This document shows positions 11,421-21,059 of a DNA stretch of 64,000 nt, piece by piece (the first letter of the stretch is position 1; each line of letters starts with the position of its first letter). This DNA comes from Branchiostoma floridae. Its lineage: Eukaryota > Chordata > Leptocardii > Amphioxiformes > Branchiostomatidae. The notes under the pieces are model-generated. The model worked only from the letters and a program-made list of their open reading frames with translations. It made no database searches and was not told the origin of the DNA. The stretch spans positions 2,829,315-2,893,314 of the forward strand of contig NC_049984.1 of NCBI RefSeq assembly GCF_000003815.2, read 5' to 3'. Both the position numbers and the translations under genes were made by a program.

Positions 11421-11721
11421 CAGGTGTAACACATTAGAGTGGGGCAACTCCCCAGTAGTGTGTCAGGGTGGGGAACAGGGAAACAGGAAGACACGTTTTC
11501 TCCTGAAGTTGATGTGTTATAGTGTGAGAACCACCACGTACATATGCGCGCCCTGGTCCTCCCAATATTCTACAGCGCAAGCTTCAGGGTAGCAGTTTCA
11601 TCTGGCTTTTATCCCAGTTGCTACAGCATTATGCTGGTTTCCATTTTCCAAAGGAAAACAGGAGGTCTGAAACGATGAGTTTGCCCACCATGGGTTTCTT
11701 TGGACTGACCGACTCCTGGCC
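11421..11721. other. Unassigned sequence
   Basis: No gene or repeat recognised. Confidence 0.4.
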
Positions 11722-11823
11722 AGTTATTCCTAATCTCCAAGCAGATTATGCGGTGGAATAAAACTCCTTCCCCAGCTTATGTTACTGTCTTAAACCACCG
11801 CAAGATCTGCTTGGAGTTATTCC
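11722..11823 (+). mobile_element. Short MITE, TAATCTCCAAGCAGAT family, with exact 9-bp target duplication
   Basis: The 84-bp element at 11731-11814 is flanked by AGTTATTCC on both sides (11722-11730 and 11815-11823). The left end is TAATCTCCAAGCAGAT. The right end stops at CTGCTTGG and lacks the usual AGATTA, so the last six bases of the terminus appear lost. The inner arm CCTTCCCCAGCTTATG resembles the copy at 24613. Confidence 0.85.
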
Positions 11824-12021
11824 CCTTTATTACCGAAGTCTACAATCCGTAGCCTGGGAAGGCCTGGTGGACAATAGCTAAGCCACAGGAAGCCATATTT
11901 CTCCCTGTCCTGATGTGTGAGGTGTGGCAGGAATCTGACCATGTTTGTTTTGGGAGATTTGTGACCAGTCAGGAAACACTTCATCTCTGCCACTGACAGT
12001 AATACTAAAGATAGTAAAGTA

Positions 12022-12280
12022 CTCTGTACACAGGGTGGGCAGACAGTCACCTGTTTCTTGTTGCCATAGTAACCCACCCTGCCCTGGTAACATATACGGA
12101 CAGCACTGTTCTCTACACAGGGTGAGGGGACAGTCACCTGTTTCCCGTTACCATGGTAACCTGCCAGTTGCCATGGTAACATACACCGACAGCACTGCTC
12201 TCTACACAGGGTGAGCAGACAGTTACCTGTTTCCTGTTACCATGGTAGCCTGACAATTGGTTGCCATGGTAACAGGGCAG
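12022..12280 (+). repeat. 89-bp minisatellite, about three copies, carrying RFX X-box motifs
   Basis: The CTCTRYACACAGGG boundary recurs at 12022, 12111 and 12200, an exact 89-bp spacing. Each unit holds one or two 14-mers of the RFX X-box form GTNRCC-NN-RGYAAC: GTTGCCATAGTAAC (12060-12073), GTTACCATGGTAAC (12147-12160), GTTGCCATGGTAAC (12167-12180 and 12260-12273), plus a degenerate GTTACCATGGTAGC (12236-12249). The frames crossing this block are consequences of the repeat. Confidence 0.85.
12060..12273 (+). promoter_or_regulatory. Cluster of four consensus X-box motifs
   Basis: Four of five sites fit the RFX consensus fully, and one is a perfect palindrome. RFX factors bind such sites in promoters of ciliary genes in animals. 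Whether this array is bound is inference; no promoter or gene start is recognised beside it. Confidence 0.45.
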
Positions 12281-12566
12281 GGGATGCCAATCCATGGAGG
12301 GTAATTCACATAACAAACTGATGCTACTTCCTTGTTGTTACAGTTGAATAGATGATAGAAATCTGAACAACTACATGCAAATCTTACAAGATACTGTACA
12401 ACTGCGACACATAAAAATGTATTTGAAAAGATACCACAAAAATGGAAGCCTGCTCTTTCAAATCTCTTGTGAAACTTTATCGTAATGTTACATTGAGCAA
12501 GGAATCTATTAGGGAAACAGATTTCAAATGTAAACTGACAAGAATTCATTTCAAAGTCATGTAGAC

Positions 12567-12716
12567 TCTCCACAATACTCTCCAAGCAGAGGTTGAGTCG
12601 CGTAGATATAGTAGTAGTCGGAAGAATTATACCAGGTAAGAGGAGCGCCGGTGTAATTTTTCTGACTACTACTATATCTACGTGACTCAACCTCTGCTTG
12701 GAGAGTATCTCCACAA
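12567..12716 (+). mobile_element. MITE, TACTCTCCAAGCAGAGG family, with exact 9-bp target duplication
   Basis: The element is at 12576-12707 (132 bp), with arms TACTCTCCAAGCAGAGGTTG and AACCTCTGCTTGGAGAGTA. Pairing continues through GTAGATATAGTAGTAGTC and its complement. TCTCCACAA flanks it on both sides (12567-12575 and 12708-12716). The shared CTCCAAGCAGA core links this family to the TAATCTCC family. Confidence 0.92.
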
Positions 12717-13096
12717 TACTTTGTCCCACCTGTGCATCTGACTTGGTTTGGATGTACTCCACAAAACTAACTTAGCCCGGCCCAATGTTCGTCCCTATGT
12801 TTCACACATCTGTAGGCAGGTCCCATGTTCTCCTCCGCAGCAATAAAAGTTGATGAAAGTTCATGAAGGTCCTTTACATCAGGAACAGGAACAAGGGCAA
12901 AGGGTCAACCCAAGGTCATACCAAGGTCATGTTCTCCATACTTCCGCTCCTCTGTCATTGTCAAGGCAATGGGGTTCCCTTCCCTTACACCTGTCTGAGC
13001 TGGGAACTGGAGCTGCTTGTCTCCTTCTGTCTTGGCACACTATTTTTCTTCAGAAGTTCTCTTATCATGGAAGCTCATCTGTGTTGGTAGTAATCA
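12717..13096. other. Unassigned sequence
   Basis: Three short overlapping plus-strand frames (12850-13220) represent different readings of the same DNA, with no supported product. Confidence 0.4.
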
Positions 13097-13317
13097 TAGT
13101 ACAATGCTAAACTTTCTTTCAACACAAAAGTACACACGGATCAAATTTTCAACGACCACTGTCGCTAACTTCAGGATTAATACTGATGACCAATCACCAC
13201 GAGTTTACCTTCTGAACTGATTGGTCATCAGCATTGATCCTGAAGACGGCGACAGTGGTCGTTGAAAATTTGATCTGTGTGTACTTTTGTGTTGAAAGAA
13301 AGTTTAGCATTGTACTA
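13097..13317. mobile_element. Long inverted-repeat element, 221 bp
   Basis: TAGTACAATGCTAAACTTTC at the left and its complement GAAAGTTTAGCATTGTACTA at the right begin arms of roughly 90 bp that stay complementary inward (for example GACCACTGTCGC and GCGACAGTGGTC). The spacer is about 30 bp. No 9-bp duplication is seen, and only a TA could be the target, which would fit a Tc1/mariner-type MITE. Confidence 0.8.
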
Positions 13318-13834
13318 TACTTTTCTTCTGATTGTAGTGATGTGGATCACTCGCAGACTTGGAAAGAAGAGATGATATTCAGGTCCTCCTAGCAGCTTTG
13401 CTTAGAACAGCATCTGTGTTTGTGTTTTCTGTTTGGAGATGTTAAGTGTAACTGGTTGTAAGTTTCTTTCCAAGGAGGTTAAAAAGGGAACCTCTTTGCT
13501 CTTTCTAAGCATGTTACTGTCAAGATTTGGGGGATGCAGATTACTTATACACTGACAAAGAAGTGATGACACTGAAGACCCCCTATCAGCTTTATCTGGA
13601 ACTGCAGTGGAGTGTCTCTGTTCCCTCACAACATCTTTGGGAGCCGTGAAGTTCACCCTGCTCTCCTGTCGTCCCAACAGCAGGTGCCATGCGGTCACGT
13701 CAAGTGCAAGGTCGTCTGTCTTCTGTATAACCTGGGAAACCAGAAACAAACCACAAGTTGGGAAACATCCTGAGGGTGACTGACATGCTATTATTGCTGC
13801 GCCGTGAACTGTTTATACAAGCGCAGAAGTTGTT
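13318..13834. other. Unassigned sequence
   Basis: It contains CCAAGGAGGTT (13470-13480) followed by GGGAACCTCTTTG, a degenerate second arm. A 115-residue minus-strand frame (13402-13749) is unrecognised. Confidence 0.4.
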
Positions 13835-14034
13835 CACTTGCCTTAAGCTCCAAGCAGATCCTACGGTAGCATAAAGTAGTATCAAAAGCTGGCAGAGGAG
13901 TGAAGCCGGCCTAGGAGAGTGCATTGGCTACCGGAGTATATCCTCTCCTAGGCTGGCTTCACTACTATGCCGGCTTTTGATGATATCTTAAAATATATGC
14001 TACCATAGGATCTGCTTGGAGCTTACATCTGCCT
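13835..14034 (+). mobile_element. MITE, TAAGCTCCAAGCAGATC variant
   Basis: The element at 13844-14025 (182 bp) begins TAAGCTCCAAGCAGATCCTA and ends GGATCTGCTTGGAGCTTA. Both termini carry the same G-for-T change (AAGCTCC), so the ends co-vary. Flanks CACTTGCCT and CATCTGCCT match at 7 of 9 positions. The internal ATAAAGTAGTATCAAAAGCTGG arm pairs with the right half. Confidence 0.85.
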
Positions 14035-14386
14035 GGTCCTTGGGGAGATTGCTAGATAAGGGTATTGAAGGAGATGTTACTGAGAGTGCTCCTTCCCAGA
14101 GACAGTGGAGGAATTTCAACACAACTGAAGATGGAAGTTTTCACATGTAGCAGCCTTAAAACTCTATTGGATATGTTCATTGTTCCCTCCCTGTCACTAG
14201 TCCCCTAGGCCTAGACCACAAAATTAGCCTGGGTGCCAGTAGCCTCTTTCGCAGACTTTGAGCGGGGCCAGTTTCAAAGTTGGTTAAGGTCATCTAATAC
14301 CAGGAAAGGGAGTTTGCAGTGGAAGGGAGTTTGCAAACTACCTTCCCCAATGAAATAAAAGCCAGCTCTAAGTCTGCAAAGGATGC

Positions 14387-14528
14387 TAGATGCCAGACTG
14401 TTTCCAGGGCCTCCACAGAACAGCTCCTTGGCTATAGGGTCAACATAGCAAAAAGGGAAATTTTGACACTGTACGCCATGAAGGAACTGGCCTGTGTAAG
14501 CCCTTGAAAGAGTCTGGCCTCCAGGCTA
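14387..14528. mobile_element. MITE, GATGCCAGACTGTTTCCAGG family
   Basis: The left arm TAGATGCCAGACTGTTTCCA and the right arm AGAGTCTGGCCTCCAGGCTA are inverted, diverged copies. The same termini bound the element at 31317-31504, and a single right arm occurs near 30640-30673. The boundaries here are worn. Confidence 0.65.
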
Positions 14529-14536
14529 CATGTACC

Positions 14537-14730
14537 ACAGAAAGGTAATCTCCAAGCAGATCCTACAATGGCATAAGATAGTACCGAACTAGCCAAGGAG
14601 TGTAGTCAGCCATAAGGTGTCCATTTGCCATGTAGCGAAACACACATCTATAAAGCCGGATTCACTCCTCTGTCAGCTTTTGATACTATCTTATGCTACC
14701 ATAGAATCTGCTTGGAGATTAACAGAAAGG
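14537..14730 (+). mobile_element. MITE, TAATCTCCAAGCAGATC family, long-arm type
   Basis: The element at 14546-14721 (176 bp) is flanked by ACAGAAAGG on both sides, a perfect 9-bp duplication. Its interior (CCATTTGCCATGTAGCGAAA) is nearly identical to the copy at 5896, so the two are recent relatives. Confidence 0.92.
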
Positions 14731-15094
14731 GGCAGACCCAAGGAGCTTGTGGCAGGTGCAAGTTGTTGGCTGTATTAAAGGTGCAGGGAGGAAAACGTGT
14801 GGGAGGGACCTTCAGTTATCGGGTTACCCAAGATGGAAGGCTGTTTCTTATGTCATGCATACTTCATAGATGACATGTAGGAAGATATTTGATATCTTCC
14901 ACCTAAATCATCCTCTTCTCCATATATGGGCGCACGTATCCTGTTCACAGGTTAAAGCAAAATGATAAGCCACAGAGATTCCTCTGCAAAACTACTGCGA
15001 AATTGGGAGAATTATCACACGAAATACTTGTGTAATGATGAGCCTATGCTTTCAAATGTCATATAATAATAATAATGTCATACAAATGTCAAGA
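14731..15094. other. Unassigned AT-rich sequence
   Basis: No gene or repeat recognised. Confidence 0.4.
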
Positions 15095-15215
15095 AACCTT
15101 ATCCCATACTACAACTCCTGTATTAGTTAGATAAGCCTTAAGTTAAGCTATAGAACTGTAGTTATGTAGATGCCATACTTTGTACCTTGTACAATTGTTG
15201 CGCAATAAAGTTATA
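15095..15215 (+). mobile_element. 3' end of a CR1/L2-like LINE
   Basis: The segment TGCCATACTTTGTACCTTGT, ACAATTGTTGCGCAATAAAG contains a polyadenylation signal and matches the tail at 50860-50932 (GCCATACGTTGTATACTGT, ACAATTGTCGAGCAATAAAG). No reverse-transcriptase coding sequence is visible upstream, so the copy is strongly 5'-truncated. The LINE clade is inferred only from tail style. Confidence 0.5.
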
Positions 15216-15723
15216 TTATATAATCAATGCAATGGCATCCCTCATCCAAACCCTGCTAAGAGAGCAACAATACAATATGTGTGGCCTTACAGTATACACC
15301 CGTTACAGTACTGCAAAGCTCCAAGCTAAGGTTAGAGGGGTCTGGACACTGTGTTATCAAATGCTGACAGCAGTTAAAAGTTTTCTAACTGAGCTATGAA
15401 CAAGTGTCCACCTGAGAGAGACCAGTATAGTACTGGGGTATCCAAGTCAGCACAGCAGGATTTATAGAAGGGTAGAATTGTCAGAGGATTGGTTATTTCT
15501 GGTGGGGTATTTAATTTAATACTAGTATACTGAAGAGTACTTTAATATTTCAAAGCTAAAACTGAATTTGTGACAAAAGGAGCTACAAATGTAAATTGCT
15601 ACTTTTTGACTGGCAAAGCTCTCTGAGTGACTTTTCTTTTCATTGTTTAGGTTGGAGCTGAATACCAGTACATATACACCAGACTGACTTTCCGTCACCG
15701 TTGTTTGTTTCCACAGTCAGCAA
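15216..15723. other. Unassigned sequence
   Basis: No gene or repeat recognised. A 70-residue frame at 15187-15399 overlaps the LINE tail and is not supported. Confidence 0.4.
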
Positions 15724-16027
15724 GTCACTTCCTACCCTGGGAAAACGCAGACTCCTAACGAGGCACGCAAAGTTTACCGATCCCTACAACACGCGCGCAC
15801 GGGACACCCGCCGCCTAACACCCGCCGGCCCTCGAACCAGCTGGCCCCTACTAACACGAGCCTCTTTCGGGCGAGCGATGTTGGGGACCGGCGTAAGTGG
15901 GGCCAGCTGGTAGTGGGGCGGGTGCATAGAGGCGGGAGGGCGCGCGTTAGGCAGGGGATCGGTAACTCTTATTTGCGACTCTTATTTGCGAAGCTTCTCG
16001 AGCAGGTTTCCCAGGGTAGTCACTTCC
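15724..16027. mobile_element. CpG-rich MITE, TACCCTGGGAAAAC family, exact 9-bp target duplication
   Basis: The element at 15733-16018 (286 bp) begins TACCCTGGGAAAACGCAGAC and ends GCAGGTTTCCCAGGGTA. Inner arms include CCCGCCGCCTAACACCCGCC and GGGGCCAGCTGGTAGTGGGG. GTCACTTCC flanks it on both sides (15724-15732 and 16019-16027). It is very CpG-rich compared with its surroundings, suggesting a recent insertion or an unmethylated state. Confidence 0.9.
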
Positions 16028-16133
16028 TAGCCTGGATACCATACCCCAACCTCAAAATATATCTTTCGTGTCCCTGCACGATAAATACTTGAGATCTTGC
16101 TGGGGTTTGGTATAAACCAGGCTAGTCAATTCC
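16019..16133. mobile_element. MITE, TAGCCTGGATACC family, abutting the previous element
   Basis: The element at 16028-16124 (97 bp) has arms TAGCCTGGATACCATACCCC and GGGGTTTGGTATAAACCAGG followed by CTA. Its left flank is GTCACTTCC, which is also the right duplication of the preceding MITE. Its right flank is GTCAATTCC (16125-16133). The two elements therefore share one 9-bp target. Confidence 0.88.
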
Positions 16134-16553
16134 ATGGGTTGGAGGAACAAGTGTTAAAATTTGACCCTCAGGATATGGATCCAATAATTGTCCTCAAGGA
16201 TCATACCATTAAATCATTAGATTCCTGATTTTCAAATTAGGACTCAATGCTTTTTTTCATACCACCACTGTTTTTGGAAAAGAAGTCGAACCCAATAACC
16301 CAGAATATAGAGTTAGCTTTTAGACTACATATTGTACACTTGCTAACGTTATATTGTTAAATGCTGTTCATAGCCTTCCATGTTACCTGCAATAAGCCCA
16401 CAGGCAAGAATTTGCAATGAACTTTCATAAAATAATCAAATTCCTCATTTCCAGAGGTTGGAAAGCTAGTTTTCTATACTGTTGACGTTTATTGGCTAGG
16501 AACCTGACTTCCCAAAGTCAAGGACCTGACTTTCAGCAGTCAGTGCTTAAGTC
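16134..16553. other. Unassigned AT-rich sequence
   Basis: No gene or repeat recognised. Confidence 0.4.
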
Positions 16554-16765
16554 GCTGCCATCTGGGCATCACCAGCATCACAGATGGCAGCCTGCGCGCT
16601 GATTTGCATGTGCATGCAGGTCACAGTTTTCCCATGAAGCTGCTGAACAACTGCAACAACAATCCCCCTGCACATAAAAGGGAGAGGGCGAGTTCCCATG
16701 CCCTTACACAGGGGGTGATAATGAGATTTTCATCACTAATTATCAACTGGTATTAATTAGCCCCC
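16554..16765. promoter_or_regulatory. Candidate cis-regulatory block with paired E-boxes, octamer-like and homeodomain sites
   Basis: GCTGCCATCTG (16554-16564) and CAGATGGCAGC (16581-16591) form an exact 11-bp inverted repeat holding two E-boxes. Within the next 170 bp are GATTTGCATG (octamer-like), TGATAATGAG, AATTATCA and ATTAATTAG. No coding potential is seen. The assignment is inference from motif density. Confidence 0.35.
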
Positions 16766-16836
16766 AGCTTGGGTAGTGTTGAGCAGGTGTAAGGTGGGCA
16801 GCAGGTTCAGCAGGCCACTGGGAGAGAAAAGCAATT

Positions 16837-17042
16837 GGGCTGTCTCCAGTTTGAATTCTTTCCCACATTTCCCGTCCCACTTGTTTGGGGGCCCAAGATG
16901 TTAATTTTTGTTGCTCAATCTATGAAAACACATTTTCATAAATGTCACGAAGTTAAGCTTTTTGGGGGGCAGAAAGGGTGAAATTTTTCTGTGTCCCAAA
17001 AGTCAAATTTAGGGAAGGACAGGTCCTGGAGACAGCCCTTCA
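16837..17042. mobile_element. MITE-like element, GGGCTGTCTCCAG termini
   Basis: GGGCTGTCTCCAG at the left and CTGGAGACAGCCC at the right are exact inverted termini. The interior contains a TTTCTGTGTCCCAAAAGTCA segment that recurs in related forms near 42640-42751, 43614-43875 and 50615-50660. No target duplication is evident. Confidence 0.65.
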
Positions 17043-17633
17043 ACCCCTGTTCAGTTTTATTCTATTCTTCAAGAATTTTGCAATGGTGGAGGCTGTTACT
17101 TTGAAGTTTGGCAGAATTTCGGTTCCTTGGTTTTGAAGCATTTAATACACTCTTGGAAGCACACCACTTTGAACTTTGAAGGATATGCAATGGTAAAGTT
17201 TAAGTCTGTTACTATAAAGTTTGCTTAATCTTTATTCTAAGCTCTTTATCTCTTTGGGAAGAAAAAAGTTGGAGTAGAAGATTGAAAAACATTATGTAGT
17301 GAACCACTGGTGTAGAAGCCATGCAAAGGTTTAAAAAGTCAGTGTCAGATCAAATCAATTGGTCATGGATCTAATGCCGTTTTGGTTGAGGTGAAACAAT
17401 GTCATGTTAGTATTGTTCCACAGCTGGGCTTCATAAGTTTTGCCCCTGGATTTTTAAACCTTATGTATATCCTTAAAAATAGAAGAAAGCAGGAAGAAAC
17501 AGAGAAATGCAGTTCAAAGGTATTAATTAGCTAAAAAAATCTTCTGCCCTTGATGCTAGAAACACTTACCATTTCACAGGTTGATTGAATGTCTAAACAA
17601 CCCACTACTTATCCCAGCAATCAGCCCAAACAC
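17043..17633. other. Unassigned AT-rich sequence
   Basis: No gene or repeat recognised. Confidence 0.4.
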
Positions 17634-17960
17634 AAAACAATTAATATGCAAATGAGCCATCTTGGTGAGCCCAGCCAGATTAGCCCAAGCGGCCATCTAT
17701 GGGCTAACAACGATCCCCGAAGCCGCAGGGGGCCGCTAAATTTGACGGCAGGTTTTGCTCCTGAGCTGGAGCCCCTGAATAATGCAAACCTTATCTCCCC
17801 ATATTGAGAACTTAATGCCAATTACAGGGCGGGACAGGAATATACCAATTACGGCTCATACGGGGCCGTAATAGCCGGGAAATTTGGCGGCCAATTCTGG
17901 CCCTCATCAAGCGTCGATGGTAACACTAAAGTGGTCATCTCTTCCCGGGCACGGCAGGTT
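17634..17960. promoter_or_regulatory. Candidate CpG-rich cis-regulatory block with POU octamer
   Basis: AATTAATATGCAAATGAG contains a consensus POU octamer (ATGCAAAT) beside a homeodomain core. Further sites include AGATTAGC, CCAATTAC (twice) and AATAATGCAAA. CpG is frequent here while flanking DNA is CpG-poor. Short frames on both strands overlap and give no product. Confidence 0.4.
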
Positions 17961-18312
17961 TATATGTGAATGGATGGAGGGATGAGGGGACGTTATTGCT
18001 CTTTTCTTCCTCGAGGGGCTAAGTACATGTCCTTGTAATGAACCAAGACGTATCGGTGTACTTAAAGACGCACCGACGTAGGTAGAATACCGATAGGGAC
18101 TTTGGTAAGCTGATGGACAGGATCAACTTCTTTTCACTTTATAATGTCCTTGGTGGCACGGGAAGCGATGTAGGGACAGATGAGTTTTGTTACACATGGT
18201 TGGGTGAAATGCTTATAGAATACAAATTTCTCTGCGTTGATCATGACTGTGTTCAGAGTGGGGAACTTTCGTCGGAGCCACAGCTGAGAAATACAAGTCT
18301 CTCTCTGTGATA
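17961..18312. other. Unassigned sequence
   Basis: A 65-residue plus-strand frame is unrecognised. No repeat is seen. Confidence 0.4.
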
Positions 18313-18530
18313 TAACGCTAGTTCACCTTTATCCGAAGGGTAACCTAAATTCGTTGTGTTTACCAACACGGTAGTAAGGGATATCAACTGGACGGACGGT
18401 GGTTTTAAGTTGTAATATGTTCAAAATATTGTAGTTTGACACTCTCGTCTGTCGACTTAATATCCCTAAATACCCATCTCTGACAACAACGGATATAGGT
18501 TACCCCGCGGAAAAAGGTGAACTAGCGTTA
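18313..18530. mobile_element. MITE, TAACGCTAGTTCACCTTT termini
   Basis: TAACGCTAGTTCACCTTTAT and AAAAAGGTGAACTAGCGTTA are inverted termini about 20 bp long. Complementarity continues inward in patches (GGGTAACCTA and TAGGTTACCC; AAGGGATAT and ATATCCCT). Length is 218 bp. No clean target duplication is found. Confidence 0.8.
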
Positions 18531-18944
18531 CTAGTAGTCTACAGAACAAATTGTATCACATCTTTCTCCATGTTTCCAAGAAGAAGATGTTTGATTGTAT
18601 TTGCTTAGCCACTCTTTGATGACTAGAATGCAAAACTCAACCCCACTACATCTGCTTGGCATTGTGCACCACTGTGCCTCTTTCATATGTTGGTGACATA
18701 GCAGAATCCAATGGCAGGTGTACAACATTCATAGATTGAATTTCAATGTACAAATCAGTTCAAACTGTTAACACATTCCTTCTACATATAACTCTGACAA
18801 TAGGATTTGACACAAGGCTATGTTTGAAACTTTCAACCAGCGAATTTTGTGTAAAATGTATTTGTCTTATCAATTAACCCTTAGCATGCTGAAGTTTCCT
18901 CTTGAAGTTGAACTCTCTATTAGTTAAACAAGAAGTGATGGCAA
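18531..18944. other. Unassigned AT-rich sequence
   Basis: CTACATCTGCTTGGCATT near 18647 resembles a degenerate MITE terminus. Nothing else is recognised. Confidence 0.35.
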
Positions 18945-19960
18945 CAGACAACTAACTTGGACTGGCCTAAAGGGAACCACATCCTAAAATGATTTCATTA
19001 AAAAAAAATCTTTCTACCTCTGCCAACAGGATTTTACAGGAAGCTTTGTTGTACTCCAACATTCTATGTTGTACTAACCTGAAGAAATTATTTTCAGGAC
19101 TGAAGTTCCCGTTTGGCTACCAATTCTCTAATGGTTATTAGTTCAAAAAGAAGAGACAGAAACAGGGAACTAACTTGGACTGGCCTGAAGGGAGTCACAT
19201 CCCAACATGATCCACCTGCGGTGTAGGAATGCCCCCAGCTTCCCTCCATCCACCCTGCGATCTGATCCTACTTAATAAAGGTTCATCCTCTTCACTGTAC
19301 CTGACGTGGAACAGGTGTTCATGCTAGAGCCTGTCTATGTTCATTCAAACCTGTTCTATGCACCATCTCTATCTGCTGTAGTACTGTTAGCAGGACCTAC
19401 ATTGCTAACTTTTACTTTAGTTTATGTATGTCCCAGTTATGTTATTGAGTTAAGTATGTGTCCAGGGACACCTGAAAAACAGGCTGCAGCCTGATTCTTT
19501 AATCCTAAAATAGATCAAATGAGTCCAACGTTACATGTGGATCACGTTGCCATTGATATAGAGTCAAACTTGTTCTAGTCACCACCTCTAACGTTACATT
19601 TGGACTGGTGACCTGGCCATTGGTAAACAGGCAAACCTGTACTAGTGACCACCTCTACATTAGGACTGACTGGGACCACTTTTGGTGGTCCTTTAGATGA
19701 TTTTTCCCAATGAGATAAGCATTAAGAAACCTGTCTATACGGACCACCTGTCACAATATAGACAATTTTTGTCTCCTGAGTGGTGTATTAAAAGTAAACT
19801 TAGTCCCAAACACTTGATCTCATGGATGGCATCCTCTGGGATTTCTTGTCAGTCAGTGGGAATGCCTTCACCACAACATCCCTTCATCCACCCTGCGATC
19901 TGATCCTACTTTGATAACAGTTCATCCTCATCCCTGTAACTGTTACCTGACAGAGAACAG
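18945..19960 (+). repeat. Low-copy local duplications
   Basis: AACTAACTTGGACTGGCCTA near 18951 recurs near 19167 with the same following CACATCC context. Separately, ATCCACCCTGCGATCTGATC near 19247 recurs near 19889, each followed by CTACTT, TTCATCCTC and an ACAGGTGTTC segment. The copies are diverged and show no shared frame. Confidence 0.6.
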
Positions 19961-20099
19961 GTGTTCCTACTGTCTCTAGACAGACATTGGAAGCCTCACA
20001 GAAGAGCTAGTGTCCGTCAAGTCATGACAGGGTGAACGGATTGCTAAGTGACAGGTGCAAGTTCAATTTTCCAAGGTCTTCACATAACTTTTTCATTTG

Positions 20100-20403
20100 A
20101 GAGAGAAAGATGAAGAAAGAGATGGGAGAGAGAGATGGGAGAGAGAGAAAGGACAGACAGAAAGAGACAGACAGAGAGAAAGAACGGAGAGAGAAGAGAG
20201 AGGGGAGATATAAGAAAGAGATGGGGGAGAGAGATTGGAGAGAGAGATGGGAGAGAGAGACAGAAAGAGACAGAGAGAGAAGAGAGAGGGGGAGATAAGA
20301 GAGAGATGGGAGAGAGAGATACAGAGATAAGAGAGAGGGAGTCAGAGAGACAGAAAGAGAAAGAAAGGGAGAGTGAGAGAGAGAAAGAATGAGATAGAGA
20401 GAT
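20100..20403 (+). repeat. GA-rich low-complexity tract
   Basis: About 300 bp of purine-only (GAGA)n-type sequence with ATGGGAGAGAGAG subrepeats. The charged Arg/Glu-rich frames on the plus strand and Ser/Leu-rich frame on the minus strand are artefacts of this composition. Confidence 0.9.
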
Positions 20404-20795
20404 CAATTTAGCCCACCTGATTATGATTCCTATTTCTGTCCGAATTTTTACACTTAAAAAGAAATTGCATTTGTACTGTGAATGTTCTGCCAAAGTGAAA
20501 CTGGATAATGTCAACATAATTCTAATTTTCAAGGTCACGGCACCTCCTCTCCCAGCCAAAAACTTTTTAATCCCCCCCACCACCAACTATCCACCTGCTC
20601 CTTTATCAGAAGTCACCACCAATTTTCCATACCCCACTCTTTCAGTTTCAGCACAAAAACACTAGTCACAGAGGTTTTAACTTCTAAAATTAAATCAAGT
20701 TTTTCAAGGTCACAAGATCCTTCTCACTACAGTTTACTGCTGTCAAACAAGCCCCCCTCCCACTCTGTTCCATCAACCTGTCCCAGGTGCTGGCT
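20404..20795. other. Unassigned sequence
   Basis: No gene or repeat recognised. Confidence 0.4.
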
Positions 20796-20965
20796 CGTCA
20801 GCAGTCACCATTAATTACTGCTGAGACACATTCTGTGTAATTATCCGCCAGGTTACGAGACGTTGCGCACGCATCGGGAGTCAGGGCGCATCGCCGTGGT
20901 TACCATTAAGAGCCCTATTAAATGGTTTATTAATGCTTGTGCAGTTAAAGGTTACAGCTGATATT
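20796..20965. promoter_or_regulatory. Candidate cis-regulatory block with homeodomain sites
   Basis: CCATTAATTACTG, GTAATTATCC, GTTTATTAATGC and a half X-box (GTGGTTACC) lie within 170 bp. CpGs are concentrated in the middle (GACGTTGCGCACGCATCGGG). No frame spans it. The assignment is inference. Confidence 0.35.
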
Positions 20966-21059
20966 AGGATAATAGGCTGGTTGGAAGGTTGGCGGAATTA
21001 CCCCGGAATTTATTTCATGGTGAATTGGTTTCCTGTCCGATGATCGCTCCGAACGGCTT

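Noticed and set aside
12223-12762. A 179-residue minus-strand frame
   Set aside because: It starts in the 12576 MITE and ends in the 89-bp minisatellite, so it is assembled from repeats.
20080-20586. Ser/Leu-rich 168-residue and Arg/Glu-rich frames
   Set aside because: They are translations of a GA-rich low-complexity tract.
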